Notes under the pieces: generated by a model
What the model saw: the letters and a program-made list of their open reading frames with translations, nothing else
The model's database searches: none
Told to the model about the DNA's origin: nothing
Shown: piece after piece, positions 19,701-31,386 of the stretch
How positions within the stretch are numbered: position 1 is the first letter of the stretch
Layout of the letters: each line of letters begins with the position of its first letter
Translations under genes and position numbers: made by a program
Assembly (NCBI GenBank): GCA_964016985.1
Contig: OZ024824.1
Location: forward strand, 118,502,951 to 118,566,950
Length of the DNA stretch: 64,000 nt
Reading direction: 5' to 3'
Source of the DNA: Anodontia alba
Lineage: Eukaryota; Mollusca; Bivalvia; Lucinida; Lucinidae

Positions 19701-20639
19701 GGAAACTATTAGGAAGCTTAAACTGGTTTTACTTGATCTCAACCTGTCCTTATTGCTGAGGCAGCTTCAAGTTATAAATACCTGTTCAGTCGCTCTAGGG
19801 GTACTCTACTCATCAGTGAAACATCATGGTAAAACATGTGCAACTGCAAGCACTACGATGAAATATAGCAGAAGGCTCATTTTCAATCTGATGCCAGAGG
19901 GGTAGTAAACTTACTGCAACATTATCCTCTAACATTTTAAAAAGAGTGTCAACTATCATCTTCATCTTCATTGAGTGGAGCTGGGATTGTACTGAATAAG
20001 ACTTTCAAGGTCCTGATTATGGTTTTCTTGAGTTCTGACTTCAAATTGATATTCAGCCTTTTGCTTTGTTTCATTACAGTATTTTATTGTAATGCTTCAC
20101 AGGCAAGGCAGAGGATCCCTAATGAGATTGAACAGATATTCTGATGATGATTATCTCCCTTGTAATTCTAGCACTGTATTCAGCAGCTATACAGCTGCCC
20201 ACTTTGCTTTCTCATTTTACTGGTTGTGAAGCTAGCATTATGGCCATCTTCTTCAAAAGCTGCCCACTTTGCGTCCTGTTTTTTTTTGTTCTGTTTGTAT
20301 TGTTTGGAGTTGCATCAGGAGATAAGAGTGAGGTTTTGTGCAAGCAGGCCACCTAGCAGTCTCTCTTAAAAATAAAGGTTTTTTATAAAGGCTATTTTTG
20401 GCAAAATACAGGTTTTTCTGGATAAATTTTGTACCAAATAAAGAGCAATTAATGGTTAAATTTCTTGGCAGATCCCAAGCAAAAGAACTCGCGTCATCGC
20501 TTCTCATGCAAAATAGGGAGAAAAATTGCAGAGAAAATCTGATATTTTCATCTTTAAATGGTAATGACAAAATTAACTTGCATTTCTGTTTAGAAACATA
20601 TGAATCTACATTTCTACTACCACCAGTGATATCAGTGTA
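19701..20639. other. Intron sequence, nothing recognised
   Basis: AT-rich sequence with no clear exon, RNA gene or repeat. The 171-codon minus-strand ORF across 20253-20768 has no recognisable domain and runs into a SINE-like segment, so it is not called. Confidence 0.45.
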
Positions 20640-20775
20640 ACCAGTCCCAGCTTTACTTTCTAACACTAAGTGCCAAAAGAAAAGAGCAGCTGGTAGTAAT
20701 TTTAGAATGACCCAGCCAGGAATCAACCCGCAATCTCTCTGAGGGCATGTTCTCTCCCAACTGAGCAACTTGGAC
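20640..20775 (-). mobile_element. tRNA-derived SINE fragment (second family)
   Basis: On the minus strand TTGCTCAGTTGGGAGA resembles a pol III A box and GCGGGTTGATTCC a B box, correctly spaced for a tRNA head. A short body follows with GCACTTAGTGTTAGAAA. No clear target duplication. It differs from the main SINE family in this window. Confidence 0.5.
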
Positions 20776-21261
20776 TGGCTCAGTGAACATTAAAATATAG
20801 GTCAATGGGGGGACAGACACTTGCTGTGATACTGCTTTATTTTATATAATGACAACAATAGAGTGTTAGCAGAACCTCAGAACTCTTATATAAAAATAAC
20901 CGGAGTCTAATATGACACGAAATTAAAGTCAGGCAACAGAGATGATCTATGCTCTTTTACAATCACATTGTTTTTTGAATGAAGACAAAAACCCCTAATC
21001 CATTAAAGATGCTTGCCAGGGCCTGTTTATAATGCAGCTAAATATAGTGGAATAATATAGCAGTCCAATATTTGTTTCATCTGATCATTATGCTAGTAGC
21101 AGTCAAGCTGCCTTAGATGCTGTTCTACATGAGGGAGTGCTGTGTTGTCTGGTTCTTAACTCTCTTCTTTTAACCTTGTCCTGTCTTTTATTGTCAGATA
21201 TCTCTTAAAAACCACTGAAGAGGCTTTGTTTACTTTTTAAAAGATGCGTTAAAAAATGAAG

Positions 21262-22160
21262 TTAAATAAGAGTTGTCAGAAGACAACACAGCTCGCCAGA
21301 AAGGGCTGATCGGATAAGAGAACAATCTTTAAATATTAAAGATTAAATGCAGAACTTAAACATAGCTGTAAATGACAGAGTATGACCTGACTCTGATGTC
21401 GGAAGAATGTCAAACTGATGGATGGGGTATAAGCCACTGAAACATCTTCTCTTAGGTTGGTGTGGATAAAATATGAAAGCTATATCTTACATGCTGAATC
21501 CCTTAGGTTGGTGTGGACGAAATATGAAAGCTATATCTTACATACTTCAGCAGTCATGTATACTTTTCAAACCTTTAACACAGCTGTAAATGACAAAGTA
21601 TGACCTGACCTAGACCTAGGCAGAGGGTCAAACGGAGGAAGGGGTGTGTACTATTGAAAGGTTTTACCCTAAGATAGGTGTGGGTCAAATATTAAAGCGG
21701 CATCTCAAATACTTCAGCAGTTACGAACACTTTTCAAAACTTAAATGCAGAACTCAAACATGGGTTTAAATGACAAAGTATGACCTGACCTTGACCTAAG
21801 CAGAAGGTCAAACTGTAAAAGGGGTATGTGCTATTAAAACATCTAACCCTAAGGCTGCATCTTGAATACTTCAGAAGTTATGTACACTTTTCAAAACTTA
21901 AATGCAAAACTTAATCATGGTATAAATGACAAAGTAAAAACTGACCTTGACCTACATAAAGGGTCTAACTTGGGAATGGGGCTGTACGCTATTGAAAGGT
22001 CTTACCCTAAGGTAGGAGTTGGCCAAATATGAAAGCAGTACCTTAAACAGTTAAAACACTATGCACTTCTTTGAAAACTTAAACATTGTGCTTAAGCGGA
22101 TGCGGACGACGACTGACGCTGACGCCAACGACTACGTGACATAATATGACACAGCCCAGC
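21262..22160 (+). repeat. Tandem-repeat-core element, family G, copy 1
   Basis: Head hairpin GTTGTC-AGAA-GACAAC (21272-21287), then AGCTCGCC. Four units (anchors near 21358, 21577, 21756, 21911) contain TAAATGACAAAGTATGACCTGACC and TAGGTTGGTGTGG. A 54-bp segment is duplicated in the first unit. The tail has GCGGACGACGACTGACGC, CACAGCCCAGCGAGCTAA. The units differ from families A-F, but the architecture is the same. 20780-21261 holds nothing recognisable. Confidence 0.7.
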
Positions 22161-22800
22161 GAGCTAATGAACAAAATTTTGATGTTAGTCATTGTGATGC
22201 TGGAGTAGTCATAGCCAGGTACCCAATGTTTTAATCCTCTAGCACTAATAACTGCCAAGAAGTTACACCTAACATGAAATTCAACAAGGTTTAACAGATG
22301 CACAGTAGATGGAATCAAAGAGGCACATAACATATGCTAGCTGCTCCTGTCATTATAGATAGGGGCATAAACATACCTAGCATTATAAGAGTAAATGAAG
22401 CAACTGTGCTTTCATATCAGCAAACAGAATATTCAAACCTGCCACTAAAGTTCTACATTTTATAAGAGCCGTACAGTGGGTAGACAAATCGCAAACAGCT
22501 TGGTCTTACACAAAGAACACTGATATGCAAGCCATCTCCAGATGCATACAGAACAATGTCCTTTTTCATTTTTCCTGGAATTGAATTGAAATGTGTTGAG
22601 GTTTAGCATCCTAGTCTATAACATTCTAGTCATAATAAGATCTTGCCTCCATATTAGCAGGATGTTTATCCAACCCAAGAAGAATGACCAAGTTAAACCT
22701 TACCTTAAGTTACAAGCAGCTTAGATGCAATGGCAATTACTTCTCTGGCCCCTATGAACTCTGGCCCCAATGACTTCCAGTAAATCTTTTTAAAAAGTAA
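22161..22800. other. Intron sequence, nothing recognised
   Basis: No repeat or exon with convincing splice sites seen before the exon at 22806-22909. Confidence 0.5.
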
Positions 22801-22805
22801 CTTAC

Positions 22806-22909
22806 ACTTCTTTTTTGAGATTTTCATCAGCTTGGCATAGCTGTACAGTTAAACATGCAATCTGCTCACATCTGTCCTGGAACTCCTTTTGAAGGTCACT
22901 TATATCAGC
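22806..22909 (-). CDS. Coiled-coil gene, exon 6
   Basis: Acceptor GTATTTGCAG, donor GTAAGT. 34 codons plus two bases: starts ADISDLQKEFQDRCEQIA, ends ADENLKKE plus GT, which the next exon completes to a Val codon. It has heptad-like spacing of Ile, Leu and Phe, and several Cys (CEQIACLTVQLC). Confidence 0.82.
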
Positions 22910-23349
22910 CTGCAAATACAAAAACAACAAAAAACGTGAACGCTCATATTTTATGTCATAAAATAAAAGCATTAATAGTCCATCACTGCAGTCAACAATC
23001 TTTAATCTGCAATGTATCTGTAAAATTTCAGCCAGATACTGTATAGTAACTATAAGCCAAATTCTCTTTTTAGACATGTCAAGGGCAGATAAATCAAGAA
23101 CTGAAAAGCCAGAAGGCTATTGGCCACATGCCTTTTTGGTCTCTTGGAGAATTTGTCCCGAACCTTCCTAACAAATACTATATCAAAGTCAGGTTAATGA
23201 GGTATCCCAATTTCGTATGTTCGTAACGACCAAGACAATAAAACTGCTGCAATAAAATAATGTTCTGTTATGCAATTAGTTAAAGACAGGAGTGCACTAT
23301 ACAGAGGATATTCAAATGTTTGGAGTGAATATGACTTTTATTTCATCCA

Positions 23350-23645
23350 GTGAAGTGAAAAAATGTTTATTTCATTCGTGCCGAAGGCACGAATGAAATA
23401 TACATTTTTTCACTTCACGACAAACATATTCACGACAAACATTTGAATTTTCTTTTTATTATATACATCACTTTCGATAGAAGAGATGCAAATCTTGCAA
23501 AATTTGAGTTGCTTCCCTTTGACCATTAATGTAAATAAGAAAAAAAGTATTTCCTGATCTTATATTTTTCACTGCTCAGAGGAGTGAAAATATAAGTTTT
23601 ATATTTTCACTAGTGAAAATATAACTTTTTCGAAATATGCATTTT
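23350..23645. repeat. Two nearby long palindromes
   Basis: About 23354-23424 is a near-perfect palindrome: GTGAAGTGAAAAAATGT, then TTCATTCGTGCC-GAA-GGCACGAATGAA, then the complement. About 23565-23640 has a second, with TTCACTGCTCAGAGGAGTGAA and TATTTTCACTAGTGAAAATA. Both share TTTTCACT-type arms, so they may be parts of one palindromic element. Flanks 22910-23350 and 23646-24650 are AT-rich, with one decayed family F-like unit at about 24480-24650. Confidence 0.55.
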
Positions 23646-24655
23646 ATTTCATTAATAATTCTCTATATTTCATTACTTTGTATATAATAAAAAAAGAGAA
23701 TTAAGTTCCACAGTGTCATTCTGTCTCTTGATCTCAAGGGGGTAACATCTCCAGTCAACCAACAGAATTACCATGTATGGTATTTCTAGCCCAACGATTG
23801 GCAAAATTAAATTCACATCTTTACCTGTACAGGTAAAATATTCCGTGTATTGGGAACCAGATCCCCTTGTTTGAAAGTCCTGAGTTTAAGTAATACTGAA
23901 AAGACTGTTAACTACACGAAAAGTTCTTAAATATTAAACACAGTGAAGTAACTCAAAACCAATTCCAAAATCTACATCTGCATAAAAGTTAATCAAATTA
24001 CATGTTTTAAATAGTTTCCTACTTTAAAAATAAACATTTTAAGGTTATCTATTACAGTGCAGGGAACAAGTGTTATCAGAGAAAAGTAGTCCCACCTCCC
24101 AGGTAGATCGGGTAATGCCACCTGTTGTGAACAGACTCATTTGTGTATGGAGAGTTGAAAACAGTAGCCATAAAACATCTGGTTAAATTATCAGCTGAGC
24201 ATGAATTTTTTTGCCATATTTTTTCTAAGAGAAAATCTTGTCATGACAATATATTGCCCTAAATCTTACATGTATTTTTAAAGTTTCATTTAAGTATTTC
24301 ATAAATTAAACTAAAGACCAAAGTCTGTTTTTCTGAATAATGACTGGAAACTAATTTGAAAACTGGAACAGCCAGGTGACAGTTCTTGGCTACTTTATGT
24401 AGCCTTAGATCAACTACATACCTGTAAAGATATACTATATAGTAAAGGATCTAGAGGCCAAAAACAATTTTTCAGACATTTAAAAGGGCCATAACACAAA
24501 CAAAAATTAACTGACTTCGTTTGTTAACAATCCCAAACCTCAGTATCAATACCCAATATCAGTGAAGTCTGTGAGCAAATATTCGAGTTACAGATTGGAA
24601 ATGAAGTGTGGACATAAATAAGGATGGACAGACATTGAGCAGTATAAGATATTAT

Positions 24656-26504
24656 ACAAGAAGGCCCTATATCGCTCACCTGAATCCTGTTATACACAGC
24701 ACTGCTAACAGAGATGCAGTTCTATAGGTCATGGTTACCTTGACCATGACCTTTGCCCTCAGGGTCATCTGGTCATAAGAAATATCCCAATACTTTTGAG
24801 GGTCCTAGGCCCTAGCATTGCTGAGTTGTAAGCTTGTTTTATATGAGCGGTCACTGTGTTTGCTTGTGTTGAGGTTTACGGCCCAGTCATGGGGTCATGT
24901 CAAGTGTGGTCAGTTTAACTAACCACACTTTTACTGGGTAGGTTTAGTCCTCTAAGCGGCTAACCAGTATTGTGCACATTCTTTCACCAGAAACTGACAA
25001 CTGACCTTCTTAAATCAGCGGAAGGGAGAGAATGACTATAGGAAATTAAATTTCATGGTCAATCCCCATGAAAGAATTTTGTCGACCCCACAACCTCCTG
25101 ATCACCAGTCGGACACACATCCAACAGAGGTCACTGTGAGCTTGACCTTTGCCATTAGGGTCATCTACTGGTCAAGACCAACATCCCACCTAAGTTCAAG
25201 GGCTCTAGCCTCAAGCACTGCCAAATTATTAGCTTTTTAGTACTCAAGGTCATGGTGACCTTGACCATGACCTTTGCCATCAGTGTCATTTACTGGTGAG
25301 GACCAACATCCATTCTAAGTCTGAGGGTCCTAGCCGCAAGAATTGCAAAGTTATCAAGCTTTTAGTACTAAAGGTCCTGGTGGCCTTGACCTTTGCCCTC
25401 AAGATCATCTACTGGTGAGGACCAACATCTGTACTAAGTTTGAGGATCCTAAACATAAGCATTGCAGAATTATAAGCTTTTTTTGTACTGAAGGTCACGA
25501 TGACCTTGACCTTTGAATTAAAGGTCATCTACTCTTCAGGTCTATCCTCCCTATTAGTTTTATAGTCCTAGGCCTATCATTGCCAATGGCTTTTTGCTCT
25601 ATGTAAAACAAGTGACACCCCCAACCTCTGGGCGAGGCCTCTTTTCACCCCAGGGGCATAATTTGAACAAACTTGTCAGAGGACCTCTCGGCAATGCTAC
25701 ATACCAAATATCAAAAGCCTAGGCTTTGCACTTTCAGACAAGAAGATTTTTTAATTTTTTTCCTATATATAAGTCTATGTAAAACATGTCGGCCCCGAGG
25801 CGGGCCATTTTTGGCCCTAGCGTTTTAATTAGAACAATCTTGGCAGGGGTCTACTGGGTGAAGCTATGTACCAAATATCAAAGGCCCCTGCCTTCTGGTT
25901 TCAGATAAGAAGATTTTTGAAGGTTTTTTTTTATATAAGGCTATGTCAAATATGTCGGCCCTGTCACGGGGTCATTTTTGGCCCCAGGGCAATAATGATC
26001 AATCTTGGTAGAGGTCTACTAGGTGAAGCTATGTATCAAATATCAAAGGCCTGAGCCTTCTGCTTTCAGATAAGACGATTTTTCAAGTTTTTTCCTATAT
26101 GGATCTATGTAAAACTAGTAACCCCCAGCACCGGGCCATTTTTGATCTCAGGGCTATAATTTGAACAACATTGGTAGAGGTCTACTAGATGAAGCTACAT
26201 ACCAAATATCAAAGACCTGGGCCTTCTGGTTTCAGACAAGAAGTAAGTTTTCAGTTAAACAATCTACTTTTAGCTCCTGTGACCTAGATGTACTATAGAT
26301 CGGAACCATTTGAACAACCTTGAAAGAAGACCAACCAAGGATCATTCCTGTGAAGTTTGGTCAAAATCCAATCAGTAGTTTAGGAGGAGATGTCACTTGA
26401 AGAAATTGTTTATGGACAGAGGGACACGCAAACATGGACCACGCACGGCGGACAAAATGTGATCAAAAAAGCTCACCTTGTCACTATGTGACAGGTGAGC
26501 TAAA
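24656..26504 (+). repeat. Tandem-repeat-core element, family A, copy 2
   Basis: Head ACAAGAAGGCCCTATATCGCTCACCTG, in which the hairpin has lost one arm. First part: units with CAAGGTCATGGTGACCTTGACC and TTTGCCATCAGGGTCAT (24720-25560). Second part: units of about 150 bp with GGTCTACTAGGTGAAGCTA and CCAAATATCAAAGGCC. Tail: GGACCACGCACGGCGGAC, GATCAAAAAAG, and a perfect hairpin CTCACC / TGTCAC-TAT-GTGACA / GGTGAG (26473-26500), then CTAA. A SINE is nested at 24859-25128. Confidence 0.85.
24859..25128 (-). mobile_element. SINE family 1, copy 1 (nested, diverged)
   Basis: It is flanked by the direct repeat GGTCACTGTG (24849-24858 and 25129-25138), which is part of the family A unit, so the SINE inserted into the array. 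The tRNA-like head is on the minus strand and its B-box region is decayed. The body contains GCGGCTAACCAGTATTGTGC and the tail side GTGTTGAGGTTTACGGCCC. Confidence 0.8.
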
Positions 26505-26511
26505 AATAAAA

Positions 26512-27124
26512 AGCAACTGATCAAAGATATGAAGTTCAGATTTTTAACAAGGTTCACTAGAATCCATTTGACAGTTATAATATCTAACTTGTTAAATATT
26601 AAGCTTGAAAAGTATAGTCAGAAAAACAAATGCTAGATGGATTATTATTCTGGATTGATCAACTGATGAGTTAGAGAATCGCTATGTGGAACAAACAATT
26701 ATGTATGGCTGGAACTGTATCTGGATTTAGGGCAAGGGTTGAGTACTGGTGAAACTGGGTTAAAACGCCTAATAATTTTACTGTTGATCATTACAAGTGG
26801 TATTTCTGTTGCAGGTCCTCATTTGTTCATTCTGTTTTTTGTTTGAGCACTGTTTTGTGGTGGGCATTGTTGTTCAACTTTGGTACTGCCTACAATATCT
26901 CCATAGATATTTTCTCCCGTCCTAATAATGCCCCTGGACAAAGTACTAACAAAATAACTTTATAAAATAATAACACTACAGCTATCACATGATAGCACAG
27001 TTCAAATGATAGCTGTTTGTCTGTAAAAGGAATGAAATATTATAACTGTTTTTATTTTAATGCAAAACGGGTCCTAGTTTATGACATTTGGCCCTACCCA
27101 AGGGTCATAACCTAGAATAATATA
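26512..27124. other. Intron sequence, nothing recognised
   Basis: AT-rich, no gene or clear repeat. Confidence 0.5.
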
Positions 27125-27137
27125 GACAATAATTATT

Positions 27138-27294
27138 TTTTTTGTGTGTTAAGGTTTTACGGCCCAGTCAACCCAATGGGGTCATGTTGAGCGCGGTCAG
27201 TTTTACCTAACCACACATTTACTGGGCAGGCTTAGTCCTCTAAGCGGTTAACCAGTATTGTGCACATTCTTTCGCCAGAAACTGACAACTGCCC
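27138..27294 (-). mobile_element. SINE family 1, head-truncated copy 2
   Basis: Flanked by the exact 13-bp repeat GACAATAATTATT (27125-27137, 27295-27307). It contains the body and T-rich tail side but lacks the tRNA-like head; it stops at CAGAAACTGACAACTGCCC. Confidence 0.9.
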
Positions 27295-27357
27295 GACAAT
27301 AATTATTAAACTAGAAGATCCCTAAAGGGGATGAACGTCCTGCTACTGCCAGTTTGG

Positions 27358-27500
27358 TTTCTGGTGAAAGAATGTGCACAGTACTGGTTAACCGCTTAGA
27401 GGACTAAGCCTGCCCAGTAAACGTGTGGTTAGGTAAACTGACCGCGCTCGACATGACCCCATTGGGTTGACTGGGCCGTAAAACCTCAACACAAACAAAA
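27358..27500 (+). mobile_element. SINE family 1, head-truncated copy 3
   Basis: Flanked by the exact 13-bp repeat ACTGCCAGTTTGG (27345-27357, 27501-27513). Opposite orientation to copy 2, beginning at TTTCTGGTGAAAG and ending CCTCAACACAAACAAAA. The tRNA head is missing at nearly the same point as in copy 2. Confidence 0.9.
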
Positions 27501-27514
27501 ACTGCCAGTTTGGG

Positions 27515-28400
27515 TTTCTACATTTATCATTTGACTGTTTTTAGAGTCATGTGGGGTTCATGCACAAGCTCAACTTGTATTCTTGCCATGGTGCAAGTTT
27601 CCAAACCATCTTGAAATCTGTAAGAGGAGTTGTAGACACATGAAATCTGCTATGACATTATTATTAGGCAAAATTATTAAATAAATCAAGGGCATCTAAT
27701 TCTTGCTATAACAGTTCGATCAGAATTCTCTGACTTTCACACATGTGCTACACCTATATCTTTTCTGTAGAGCAAGTTTCAAAAACCAACCATGAAAACT
27801 GTATAAGCTGCAGAGACATAACTCCACTATGCAATGTGAATATGGCAAATTTCTAAGTAAATAAGGGTCTATAACTCTAAGGATAAAAATTTGATCAGAA
27901 CTCTGTGAAGTTTATACATATGCCCTGCCTATATTCTTACTTTGCTGCAATTTTCAAATCATTCTGTTGAAAACTGTAAAAGTTGCAAAGACACAAACCC
28001 TACTATATCATGTGTATAAGGCAAAATTTCTAAGTGAATCCAGAGTATGTAACTTTGGCAATAGAAATTTTATCAGAGTCCTGGCACCTTTATGTACATG
28101 CCTAGCCTATATTCTTACTTTGTTGCAACTTTCAAATCATTATTTTTAAAACTGTAGAAGTTGCGGAGACACCAACCCTACTATGTCATGTGTATAAGAC
28201 AAATTTTCTAAGTAAATTAAAGGTACATAGCCCTACCCTTATAATTTGATCCTTTAGATCCCCTTATACACAGGCTCAGTCTATATGCTTAAAACCATTA
28301 CCTTGAAAAACGTAGGAGTTGTGGAGACACAAACAGTACTATAAAGTGTGGCGGACACATGACGGAGGGTAAATTTGTATGCCCTCCTCTACTTTATGAA
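27515..28400 (+). repeat. Tandem repeat, about 175-bp units, family H
   Basis: Four or five units (anchors near 27795, 27969, 28147) contain AAAACTGTAAAAGTTGCAGAGACAC, GGCAAATTTCTAAGTAAAT and GCCTATATTCTTACTTTG. Ends near GTGTGGCGGACACATGACGG. The GTAAGAGGAGTTG-type anchor resembles the 181-bp array at 40320-41960. Confidence 0.7.
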
Positions 28401-29144
28401 GAGCTTTTGCAATAGATGACAAATGAGTTTGATATAAACACCCAGTTGCGGTCTTTTCCCCACAAAGCTATCAATAATGATCAAACACCGCCAGGTTTTG
28501 TATCAAATCTAAGTATGTGATGAGAATTTTAATAACACGATTTAAATGGGTCTTACCAATACCTAGTCTCAACCCCACCCCAAAACAGATCATTAGTCTA
28601 GAGATCGACCACCATTCACTGCTAGGTTTGATCAAAATTAGGTGTTGACATGAATGTTTACATCAAATGGTTCATACCATGCAAAAATGTACCTTCTGGC
28701 AAATGCCAACAGTGAAGGCCCAGATCAGACAGCATAGATGCACAGTCTGATCAGGACAAACACAGTTCACTGCCAGAATCATTGGATACTATAAAATGTA
28801 TTAATAGAGAGTATCTACTCGAATTAGACTTCTTGCATGCACAGTATGTTGTGAATTCACACATTTTGTATTATGTGCATGCTCGAAAGCATTTTTTGTT
28901 TGATTCAACCAAGAGGACATATTGTCCTGATCCTGACCCAGGGAGTTACAAGCTATCAACCTCTATACAACAACCTCCATAGCCCCATGTTTTGTACCAA
29001 ATCTAAGGTCTTGATGGCTTTAATGATAGATGACTTAAATGGGACTCACCTACACTAAACCTTTAAGCCAGCCTTAAGATTACCAAAACAGCTACAGTTC
29101 CATATCAGAACTCTTGTGCTTGTTCCATATCAGAACATATTTAC
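28401..29144. other. Intron sequence with a short palindromic motif
   Basis: Around 28705-28770 an inverted pair CCCAGATCAGAC / GTCTGATCAGG sits between AACAGTG-like arms. The same motif occurs near 35530-35605 and 37705-37740. Nothing else recognised. Confidence 0.4.
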
Positions 29145-29249
29145 CTTTTTAGATGTTATGTCTGCATCAAATGTTTTAATTCTTTCACCCAACTGCAGCT
29201 TTTCTGATTCAACATTAGTCACATGTGCTCTCAATTCATTTAACTGCAT
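29145..29249 (-). CDS. Coiled-coil gene, exon 5
   Basis: Acceptor GTGTTTTGCAG, donor GTAAAT. Exactly 35 codons in phase 0: starts MQLNELRAHVTNVESEK and ends TFDADITSKK. Heptad-like Leu/Val spacing. No paralogous repeat within the exon. Confidence 0.82.
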
Positions 29250-29568
29250 CTGCAAAACACAACGTAAATACATAAGCATAGTGCATACAGAAATGCTCAT
29301 TAGATAATTGGAAAAGTCTCTTGGGACCTTTCCATTGTCTTCTCTTTGAAATGTAGTAGTTTTAGACTACTTTCCTATAATTTACTAATAGCATACATTC
29401 CCGACTTGAGAAAATGTTGTTAATCAGTCCAAAACTGACAGGGATACTTCTTTTCTCTGACTATTGCTACTGTATATAAAAGCCAAATGAGCTGAAATAA
29501 ATCCAAACCCATTACTATCTGGTAAATACTGGCTTTTGTAGATAGCAAGTTAAGCACACAAATTTCAA

Positions 29569-29874
29569 TGTTGTGTTGAGGTTTTACGGCCCAGTCAACC
29601 CAATGGGGTCATGTCGAGCGCGGTCAGTTTACCTAACCACACGTTTACTGGGCAGGCTTAGTCCTCCAAGCGGTTAACCAGTATTGTGCACATTCTTTCG
29701 CCAGAAACTGACAACTGCCCTTCTTGAATCAGCGGAAGGGAGAGAATGACCGTAGAAAATATTTCATGATCAAACTCCACGAAAGAATGTTGCCGACCTC
29801 GGCGGGGGTCGAACCCGCGACCTCCTGGTCTCCAGTCGGACGCGCATCCAACTGCGCCACCGAGGCCGGCCACA
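29569..29874 (-). mobile_element. SINE family 1, full copy 4
   Basis: Flanked by CACACAAATTTCAA (29555-29568 and 29875-29888). The minus-strand tRNA-like head has an A box TGGCGCAGTTGGATGCG and a perfect B box GGGTTCGACCCC-type segment near 29805-29820. The body is about 200 bp and the tail side begins GTGTTGAGGTTTTACGGCCC. This is the best reference copy for the family. The anticodon arm is poorly paired, so no amino-acid identity is assigned. Confidence 0.92.
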
Positions 29875-30119
29875 CACACAAATTTCAAATTTTTTGAAAT
29901 TTTAGCCTTTCCAATAAGCAATTAAAGGAGTTGCAAATGCACATATACCTCTAATGGCTATGGAAAGTTAAATGAGGGATTTACTACTTTGTAGGACCAA
30001 GCCTAGCTAGCTAGTTTTGCACCCTTCCGGAAGAGGTTTCTCTACTCAGTAGTTTTCAAACCTTTTTCGTGGTGATCAAGAAGGTTTCAGTTCTTTCCAT
30101 CTCAATGGACATTTCATCA

Positions 30120-30405
30120 CTAAAACACACCTATATAATTTTGACCCCCTTATACCCCACTTTCATATACTTGTAGTAAAACTGGGGTTTACATGGGTAT
30201 ATATTCTTTTTCTTATTTCTGCTCAAAAACATAGATTGTGGGTACTCGTTAGAACCACTCGGTGAGGCAGTTCTAATGAGTACCCACAATCTATGTTTTG
30301 AGCAGAAATATGAAAAAATATCAGAATTTTTATCTGAAAACTTTCAGTTTTTGGTGGTGAAATATTCAATATACTAGAACAGGCGTATTTTCATAATGTT
30401 TTGGC
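30120..30405 (-). mobile_element. Hairpin element, copy B
   Basis: Inverted relative of 11085-11430: arms AACATAGATTGTGGGTACTCG and complement around a short CACTCGGTGAGG centre, with AAAACTGGGGTTTACA on one side and TCTGAAAACTTTCAG on the other. The arm duplication of copy A is absent. Confidence 0.65.
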
Positions 30406-31386
30406 TTTGACTGTTATATAAATAAAGTGTGTCATGTAAAATGGTGTCGTCTACGTATATATCCTAACTACCGTAAATGATCTGACAAATGGGTCTGAAC
30501 AAGCAACTTAGACACAGATTAGATCAGAATGCTTTCTTTTTAAGCTATGATAACATTGTGGTCCCAGATCAGATCAAAAGCACCAACTACCATAAATAAA
30601 TGTAGAAACAGAGTTAAGCAAACAATGTGCCCTGATCTATTCCATCAGATCAACACACCCCTAACAATTTCTATTCACATAGTATACCAGTGTAATTACT
30701 GTAAATGAGAAACACACACACACACCTTGTTCAATTCCCACTCTATAAAACTCCTAAGATATTGTGCTCTTTCAGTTCTACTAATTTGTATTTTGGCTGA
30801 GATTCTGAGTCCTATTTCTGTGTCAGAAGAAGTGAGAAGAATTTAGACCAAATTTCCATACTGGTAATTGTACAGGATTAATTATTGTAACAGGTACATT
30901 TATTGTAAAGCTTCTACAAGCAAGTCTGGTTGTTATCAATAGGTTTGGATTTTATTGTATAATTTTTATTACCTCTCTTGAAAGGCAGAGTTTTCAAAGA
31001 TGCATTTGACCTGGAAATACTGTTTCTTCTGTTTCTTTGAAGTAATAATAATAAGGTAAGGTTGTTTTATAGTTTATTTAATTTACTAAATTTGAAAGTA
31101 ATAACACTTTCCTATGACACCAACTTTTAATTTTGAATAAAGCCATGACATATTCTCAGTATTTATTTTGAAAAGTAATTCTACACAAGACCTGCGTTCT
31201 TTTGACATTTAGGTTTGGCGTAGCCCCTATGTGACTCAGTTGCCAGGCTATGTTAAAAATCTGACTACTTAACTACTTTGATTAGGTGTGAAAATCTAAA
31301 CTGCTTTCCCTCGAAGAAAGAGAAATACTGGTAATGTCTAACTTCTTAAACGGTATGATGATTTACCGAAAGTACTTTATCATTAC
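30406..31386. other. Intron sequence, nothing recognised
   Basis: AT-rich, with a short (CA)n at about 30713. No gene seen. Confidence 0.5.

Noticed and set aside
20253..20768. 171-codon minus-strand ORF
   Set aside because: No domain, it includes a SINE-like head, and no splice or start context supports it.
29795..29872. Functional tRNA gene
   Set aside because: The A and B boxes are good but the anticodon arm pairs poorly, and it is the head of a repeated SINE with target duplications.
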